Assembly: GCA_963971425.1 (NCBI GenBank) | Contig: OZ020517.1 | Span: forward strand, 15,962,904-16,026,903 | Source of the DNA: Bryoerythrophyllum caledonicum | Lineage: Eukaryota > Streptophyta > Bryopsida > Pottiales > Pottiaceae | Length of the DNA stretch: 64,000 nucleotides | Direction of reading: 5' to 3' | In this document: positions 57,773-64,000 of the stretch, in pieces | Numbering within the stretch: the stretch's first letter is position 1 | Layout of the letters: each line of letters begins with the position of its first letter | Translations under genes and position numbers: made by a program | Notes under the pieces: generated by a model | What the model was told of the DNA's origin: nothing | The model's input: the letters and a program-made list of their open reading frames with translations, nothing else | Databases searched by the model: none

Positions 57773-58334
57773 AGGCCGCTTCACACCTAACGCCCGAGTC
57801 GAGAGTCCGTCGGTTTCCACCAATTAAATTGCTTGAATGGCCAAAGTCCAGCCTTCCGGCCTTCACACAAAAGGCCAAAGTCCAAAGGCCGTCGTCTTCC
57901 AATGTGCCTACATGGCAGTACTTTTGGAGAGTTTTGGCGCCAAGGCGACGGACTCTTAAGCAAAATTTTGGTCGCCATTTTTGGTCGACCCAAACTTCCT
58001 TTAAGAGTCCGTCGATTTTTTTAATAAAATAATCAAAATCTGAAAGGATCTGCGCCAATAAATGAAAGAGGCCAAATTTTTTGGCTGATTTTTTTAGGCT
58101 AATTTTTATTGGCTAATTTTTTTGGCTGATTTTTTTAGGCTAATTTTTATTGGCGTAATGATATGGAGTTTGGACTTTGAACTTGGGCCTTGGGGCTTCA
58201 CACCACAGCCGCCCAAAGGCTTCAATTTACATATTTTAATGTTTTTTTTTAATCCAAAAGTTTGGACTCTCGCCATAGTTTGGATAGAAATTTTGACGGA
58301 CAGACTCTTGACTTGGCATGGTGTGACGCGGCCC
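57773..58334. mobile_element. 562-bp PIF/Harbinger-like MITE, TTA duplication
   Basis: The left end AGGCCGCTTCACACC and the right end (inward GGGCCGCGTCACACC) are inverted repeats, flanked by TTA at 57770-57772 and 58335-58337. The interior has GAGAGTCCGTCGG paired with an opposite-sense copy. A 48-bp tandem duplication of TTGGCTGATTTTTTTAGGC-type sequence lies at about 58081-58156. The right TTA overlaps the TTAA of the next element. Confidence 0.75.
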
Positions 58335-58338
58335 TTAA

Positions 58339-61262
58339 CCCCTAAATGTCCTTGACAGTTTCACACCAAAAATACTTCAAAACTGCCAATTCTAGTGCAA
58401 TGAATAAGGAAGGAAACAAAAACTTTATTTACACTTTTATCCTCAAGATATCAATTAAGACTTATTAACCCCGAGGAGCCCAAGGCATTTTCCCTCAAGA
58501 AACACTCCAAACTGCCACTATCAACAAGTGGCAAGAAAATCTAATTTTGAAGTACAATTTTGGACTTTAAACCATAATCTTAAAAAAGACTTCTATGTAA
58601 ACTTATCATTTTTCTTGGCTACCATACATCACACGAATATCAAGATTATAGCATTCAAAGTCTATAAATTGGTTCATTTTCTTCCATGCATTGAGTGAAT
58701 CAGTAGACTTTGACTTAGCTTGGTGTCAAATTTTTGCACTAAGGTAGAGGCACCTAATTCCGATCGGCCACCCAATTCCGATCAAAAGAGTATGCATGGC
58801 ATGGTTCATGAAAATGGCAAATGCTTGAAATGATGCATGAAGTGACTCAAAACCGATAACTCAAAATCTGAAAATTGTAGTCATGATTGGCATTGGGTCA
58901 CGAAGTGTGCGATTTTGGATTGCTCCACCTCAATTGAGCTCTCATTGGTGGCATTGCCTTGAAAGTCAAACAAGGCCGATCGATATTGGGTACCCTCGAT
59001 GAGTTGGTTATCCATGGCATGTCTTCTCTCTTTTACTCACTCTCATTTATTGGCATTGGGTGAAGGAGGGCACCAAATCTCACCCACTCTAGAGTTTGAT
59101 TATGGGCTCCGGTGGTTTTTGGGCTTTTAAATCCAATATCAATTCCAAATCTTTGTGATTAAATTTGAAAAATAGTTGTTGAGTTTCATTCCTAATTCCG
59201 CATCTTTCTACACAAATGTTTTTTGACATACAATGTCATTTGAGTCCCAAGCTGGCTTTAGTGGTCGGAATTGAGAAAAAAACTTTATCTTTTTTACATA
59301 GAACCTAGAGATCTTCATATTTTTCACTTTTTATTTTTTCAACAATAATATGTGGTGAGAACCTTCTCATTGACCGTTTGGATTATCATTCAAAAACATA
59401 TTAAATTCTCAAAAAAATTAATTGAGAATTGACAATTTTTGAATCTTTATTCCTTGCACACTTGTTTCGAATATGCTACACCCCTTCTCTACCTCTAAAA
59501 ATTGTTGTATACGGAACTAACATCATGCTCAACACAATGATAAAAGATATAGACCTTGTGTAGTACAAAAAATTAATACCAAGTAAAGTCAAAGTCTGCT
59601 GATCCACTCAACGCATGGAAGAGAATGAACCATTTTCTTGACTTCAAACACTATGACCTTTCAATCCGTGAGGTCAAAGTGTATGAAATTTTGTAAGTAT
59701 TTTACTTAGTAAGTCTTTATGGAGATCTTACAGTAATGAAGATAAATATATGGTTTTGTTTCCTTCCTTACTCATTGCATTAGAATCGACAATTTTAAAG
59801 TGTTTTTGGTGTGAAATCGTCGCCGGCTTTTAGGGGTGAAGCATGATTTTAGATCCTTGTCTACCAATTTTTAGAGGTAGAGATGGGGTGTAGCATATTC
59901 AAAATAAGTGTGCAAGATGTGGAGGTTCAAAAATTGCCAAGTCACATTTTATTTTATTGTGAACTTAACATGCTTAAAAATGATAATCCAAACAGTCAAT
60001 AAGAAGGTCCTCACCACATGTTGTCAAAAAAATAAAAAGTGAAAAATATGAAGTTCTCTAGGTTTTATGTAGAAAAGAAGAATTTTTCTGGCACCTTGCC
60101 CGACAATGTGTGAAAATGTTTGACTTGGGTAAAACTGTCTTTTCACACTAAAGACAATATTTTTTTGACATTTTCAAGGAAGGCAATACTCTCTCTGTGT
60201 ATGAAAAATTTCAATGTCAATAGAAACTCCTAGCAAAAAATTGGAGCTGTCCGGAGTCTCCAATTTGACCATACATATCATGAAATCCCAAAAAACATTT
60301 AAAAGAATATTCCACAAAGATCTTATCAGGGAGAATCTAGTATAATTTTATTTTTTAAGATTTAAAATAAAATAAAATTTAGGTGCATATTCAAAATGAA
60401 AAACGTCCCCTAGGATTAAATGAACTCTTAGGGATTAACTAAGTATGAACATACTCACAAAATTTCATGGACTTCAATCGCATGGATTGAAAGATTATAG
60501 TGTTTGAAGTAGAGAAAACGGTTCATTTTCTTCCTTGTGATGAGGGGAATAATAGACTTTGACTTCACTTGGTGTCAAATTTTGGCACTACACAAGGTCA
60601 AAATTTTATACCATCATGTTGATCTTGATATTAGCTCCTTGTACACAAATGTTTAGAGGTAAGAAAGGGATGTAGCATGTTTAAAACAATTGTGCAAGGA
60701 GTGGAGGTTCAAAAAGTGCCATTCACACTTTTCTTTTCTTTTTCTTAACTTATCATGTTTTTGAATGAAAATCTAAATGGTCAATAAGAAGGTTCACACC
60801 ACATCTTGTAGGAAAAAATTAAAAGGTAAAAAATATGAAGATCTCTAAGTTTTATGTGGAAAAGAAGAAGTTTTTTGGGTCCATGCCCGACAATGTGTGG
60901 CAATGTGTGAAAATCTTTGACTTGGGTAGAATGCATTTTTTCACTGTAGACAAAAAAATTGTTTTGGACAATATGAAAGGACATAATATTGCTTGCTAGT
61001 ATTGAAAATTTCATATTTCATAGGATAACCAAGCAAGAGTTTTTGGAGTCCTCCATGTGCTCACACTCCAAAAAAAATTCTTTTAGACGGCATATTTTTT
61101 TTCTATAAGTCCAATGAAAATTAAAAAATTATAACCTCATGTACCTCTTGTCTTCTTGCATCTCTGTACAAAGTTTCAAAGAATTGCAAATATAAGTTGC
61201 AACCATGGGAACTTGCCCAAGATTTACAAAAATCCATTTTGGAACTTTATTCATTAAGGGAT
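58339..61262. mobile_element. nest of at least four partial TTAA-family elements
   Basis: Starts: CCCCTAAATGTCC at 58339 and CCCCGAGGAGCCC at about 58471 (each after TTAA). An inverted segment spans 59274-59840, a plus-sense segment 59850-60434 ends at TTAA 60435-60438, and a further copy 60439-61262 follows. Each carries family boxes such as GATAATCCAAAC and GTGTGAAAATGTTTGACTTGG. The 58743-59273 MITE sits inside. Borders of the older copies are worn, so exact limits are approximate. Confidence 0.7.
58743..59273. mobile_element. about 530-bp MITE (GAGGCACC ends), second copy
   Basis: It begins GTAGAGGCACCTAATTCCG and is an inverted-orientation homologue of 28781-29313 throughout. The right terminal repeat is worn (GGTCGGAATTGAG). 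It interrupts a TTAA-family element after TTTTTGCACTAAG. Confidence 0.68.
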
Positions 61263-61630
61263 TGAGCCACTTTAGGAAAAATAATGTGATTGTACCATCA
61301 GCTGTATTGGGTTGTGATTTTAAATATTTAAAATGAAAGTAGAGGTCATCTCTTGTGGGCTTTTGGCCTCATTTTACAAATAACTCAATATTAGAGTTCT
61401 CTCCAAAGTCATTCAGGAAGAGGAAATATAAGAAAAGAAAGTTGTAAGATTGAAATATGGAAAGAAATAAGGGCTTTCAAGTGAGTCCTTCATAAAGAGG
61501 GAAGAAATGAAAAAGGTAGGATGAGATTCACATATGGAATGAAAGAAGGTATGTGGAATTTCATGCTTCCTTTTCTGGACAAATGAAATGCATGGCAATG
61601 AATGCCCCTTGGGCCCTACATGATGCAAAC
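61263..61630. other. spacer without recognised gene
   Basis: Nothing convincing was seen here apart from A-rich stretches. Confidence 0.45.
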
Positions 61631-61633
61631 TGA

Positions 61634-62399
61634 GGGGGTTTCACATGCGGAGCAAGGTTGAGAGGCCGAGTGCTACTTGCAATTCCATTGGTCTAGAGCC
61701 TCAAAATCGGCCTTGGTCGGCCTCTCGGCTTTCATACACGGACCAAGGGTTGAGAGGCCGAAGGCGTCTAAAATGCCTACATGGCAACACCATTTGGAGG
61801 TTTTGGCGCCAAAAGCTTGGTCCCTCGAGAGAAGTTTGGGTTTCTATTCTTGTTCGGACCAAACTCTTGCCGAGGTGCTGAACATTTTTTTCATTAAAAT
61901 ATTAAGATTTAACAAGATCTCAACCATTAGATTAAAATAGTAACTTATTTTACCCTGAAATATTTACCCAAACTCTTTATCCATATTTTTACCCAAATTT
62001 TGTATCCAACTTTTTAACCATAATTTTTTACCTAATCTTTTTTTTGGAATTTCACCTAAATGTTTTTACCTGAATTTTTTGTGCTTATGCTGGGATTTTT
62101 TGTGTAATGAACATTTTGGCCATTTTCTTGATTTTTTAAACCAAAAATGTGTTTCCCTGTAGACTCCGTGGCTAGAGAATGTGAGAGTGGACAATTTCAT
62201 ACAAGCAAGACCCTTAAGAAGTAGAAATTGACTTAAAATTTGTCAAATGGTATGGGTCTCGGCCTCTCAACTCGATCTCTCAGGCTTTCACACAACAAGA
62301 ACCCAAACTCCACAAATTACATGTTTTAATATTTGTTTTTAACTCCAAAACTCGGCCTCTCGACATAGTTTGGTCCACGGTCCGCCTCTGAAACCCCCC
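61634..62399. mobile_element. 766-bp MITE with GGGGGTTTCA ends, TGA duplication
   Basis: The left end GGGGGTTTCACATGCGGA and the right end (inward GGGGGGTTTCAGAGGCGGA) are inverted repeats, flanked by TGA at 61631-61633 and 62400-62402. Subterminal GAGAGGCCGAG occurs in inverted copies at both sides. The interior shares GCCTACATGGCAACACC with 41730-41945. A 3-bp TNA duplication suggests a PIF/Harbinger relative. Confidence 0.78.
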
Positions 62400-62499
62400 T
62401 GAGTTCTAAGGCTCTATCGATGGGCGTCCAACTCCACTGCCAACAGGCTAATTCTGCTCATTACAAGCGTGCACAATAGAGGAGTACACTAAACATCGC

Positions 62500-62615
62500 A
62501 TTTAGTGTCGTCTACACTAAATACGAATCCTTACACTAAATGTAAGAATTACAATTAGTGTAATGACACAACATTACACTAAATGTGAATCATTACACTA
62601 TATGTGAATGGCAGT
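62500..62615 (+). repeat. cluster of TTACACTAAATGTGAAT-type motifs in both orientations
   Basis: At least six copies of ACACTAAATGT/ACATTTAGTGT-like words occur in about 110 bp, some inverted, able to form small hairpins. It is just outside the 61634 MITE. Function is unknown. Confidence 0.65.
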
Positions 62616-62732
62616 AAAAATGGGTGTTTTTTTTTTTTTGTAGAATCTTCAACTATCACCTTTCACTTGGAAGTCGTTGTAACCCTTTCACGTTGGGCAT
62701 GTTTCTAGTACTGTGCAACTTCACAAGGCCCA

Positions 62733-62997
62733 GGGCAAATTGACCCCCTCATTGGGACTTATCCGAGGTGGACCCCGTCTTAGTTGTACGGGGTCATTTT
62801 TCTGGCCCTTTTATTTTGGGGGCTCCAGAGGCTTTTTTTGGATTTTTTGTGAATAATGTGGGGCCTATGGCCATTGATTAAGGTCCTTCTATTTCTATAA
62901 ATAGGTCCCCATCCAAAAACAAAATAGGGGCCAGGTTTGGCCCCACCACCTCGTGGCCCCCTCGGGTAAGTCCCAACCAGGGGTCAATTCGCCCAGG
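62733..62997. mobile_element. about 265-bp MITE with about 44-bp TIRs
   Basis: The left end GGGCAAATTGACCCC continues TTGGGACTTATCCGAGG. The right end read inward gives GGGCGAATTGACCCC, then TTGGGACTTACCCGAGG, matching over about 44 bp. An 11-bp direct repeat GCAACTTCACA lies at 62715-62725 and 62998-63008, close to both ends and possibly the target duplication (long duplications occur with Mutator-type elements). A relative is at 24275-24498. Confidence 0.72.
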
Positions 62998-63009
62998 GCA
63001 ACTTCACAG

Positions 63010-64000
63010 CCCCCAACATTAGGCGCCGGTTTGCTCGCAGCCTAGGTTTCCAATTCGGAATCCGACCAGTCAAATTACACTTTACTTTTCAGAGAACATG
63101 AGGTCCAAGTTGCACCAAAATCAGTCCAGTGATTAAGGAGAACAACCCATTTATACCAGAAATGTACGCCATGTCTTATTGGTCGCAGTATTGGTCGCAG
63201 TATTTCCTTATTTGGATCGATCTTTCTTCGCGTTGTACTGTACTAACGCGTGCACTTCTTCTTTAATACTGCGCAAGTGGACACCCCAACATCCGGCGCG
63301 CCTGTTGAAGCACATCGCGTGCACACCCCGCGCAATGTACGCCGAAGCAACACGGGACAGCGCGAAGCGTATAATCTCTTAGCGGCAACCATCTTTAGCG
63401 TTGTATGCAACCGAATGGTGACGTATAAATCGCTCGGGAAAAGCTGGATTCACGTATAACTTCCATGCGAAGCATCTCTGGTGGGCCACTTACAAACAGA
63501 ACAAACCACATCGAAAGGATGCACCAATTTCGCCCACCGTCCCAAAATGACCTTGTATCGACCCAGATCCGACATTCCCGGCGGTAAAGGATTCATATTT
63601 GAATCTTATCATGTTCCAATACGACACCATACATGTAGAATACCGTGGTCACCGGTGGCACCTTCAGATGTTTAATAGTTAAGGATAATTAAGGTAAGCC
63701 CACCTATGACCGACAAGTTAAGGAATGTGCATATATGGAGAGAGAGGAGAGAATTATATTATTATTTTTCAGTTATAGCCAATAGAATTAAAATTCCAAC
63801 CCACGTGATTTCATATTTTTTCGATGAAAATTGAATTAGTTCTGAATTTTCAAACTGTGCAGCCATGTTTAGTGGGTGGCCAACAGTAGGTACCCCCATA
63901 ACCAACGACCAAAAGTAAGGGTCTTGACTAATAGCAAACCTCCATTTGGAACTCAGTTGGTGGTAATGGGATGGAAGAGGGTTTGATATACCCCAATTTT
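63010..64000. other. right edge of window, no recognised gene
   Basis: The stretch 63040-63680 is less AT-rich and has several short open frames, but none has conserved motifs or splice-consistent partners. After 63690 it becomes AT-rich. It could be the edge of a gene whose body lies outside the window. Confidence 0.35.

Overview
The window reads as nuclear DNA of a streptophyte plant, most likely a non-seed land plant. The evidence is a well-preserved six-exon COBRA-like gene with plant-type GT-AG introns, a plant-style TKL kinase, and many transposon types packed between very few genes. The species cannot be named from the sequence alone. No tRNA, rRNA, CRISPR or bacterial features were seen.

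Host genes. The left edge (2-425) is the C-terminal half of a TKL kinase. A clean GT-AG intron joins it in frame to an Hsp70/HSPA12-like ATPase (530-1926) that carries one in-frame stop, so this looks like a kinase-Hsp70 fusion gene. Behind it lie broken partial copies, partly inverted (1925-3778). The only intact host gene is the COBRA-like GPI-anchor gene at 21132-23807.

Mobile DNA. (1) 5895-18210 is a 12.3-kb two-gene DNA transposon with 31-bp perfect terminal inverted repeats and a 4-bp target duplication. A DDE-type transposase with a GHTHEDID motif lies on the minus strand. A second 1336-residue protein lies on the plus strand, and its C-terminal half vaguely resembles a DNA amino-methyltransferase fold without the usual catalytic residues. 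A 2.0-kb internally deleted relative is at 34438-36466. (2) A LINE of about 11 kb (about 45.0-56.26 kb) encodes ORF1, an APE endonuclease, a reverse transcriptase, RNase H and a Cys-rich tail. It has a 2A-like motif near the start of ORF2. Truncated copies are at 29919-29996 and about 30044-31257. (3) A family of about 0.92-kb non-autonomous elements duplicates TTAA and ends in CCCCTAAAGGACC. Copies are at 4445, 28188, 29594, 49642, 56528 and nested through 58.3-61.3 kb. (4) Several short MITEs have 3-bp TTA/TAA/TGA duplications (PIF/Harbinger-like), and two other MITE families each occur twice.

The elements are nested, which gives relative ages. The 2.0-kb element cut into a TTAA element, and a TTAA element cut into the LINE. 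A MITE at 28781 sits inside a TTAA element, and another occurs within the 58.3-61.3 kb nest.

The regions 25.4-28.2, 31.8-34.1, 36.7-45.0 and 63.0-64.0 kb hold no gene I can recognise. An unrecognised, broken coding-like tract lies on the minus strand at 38.9-40.4 kb.
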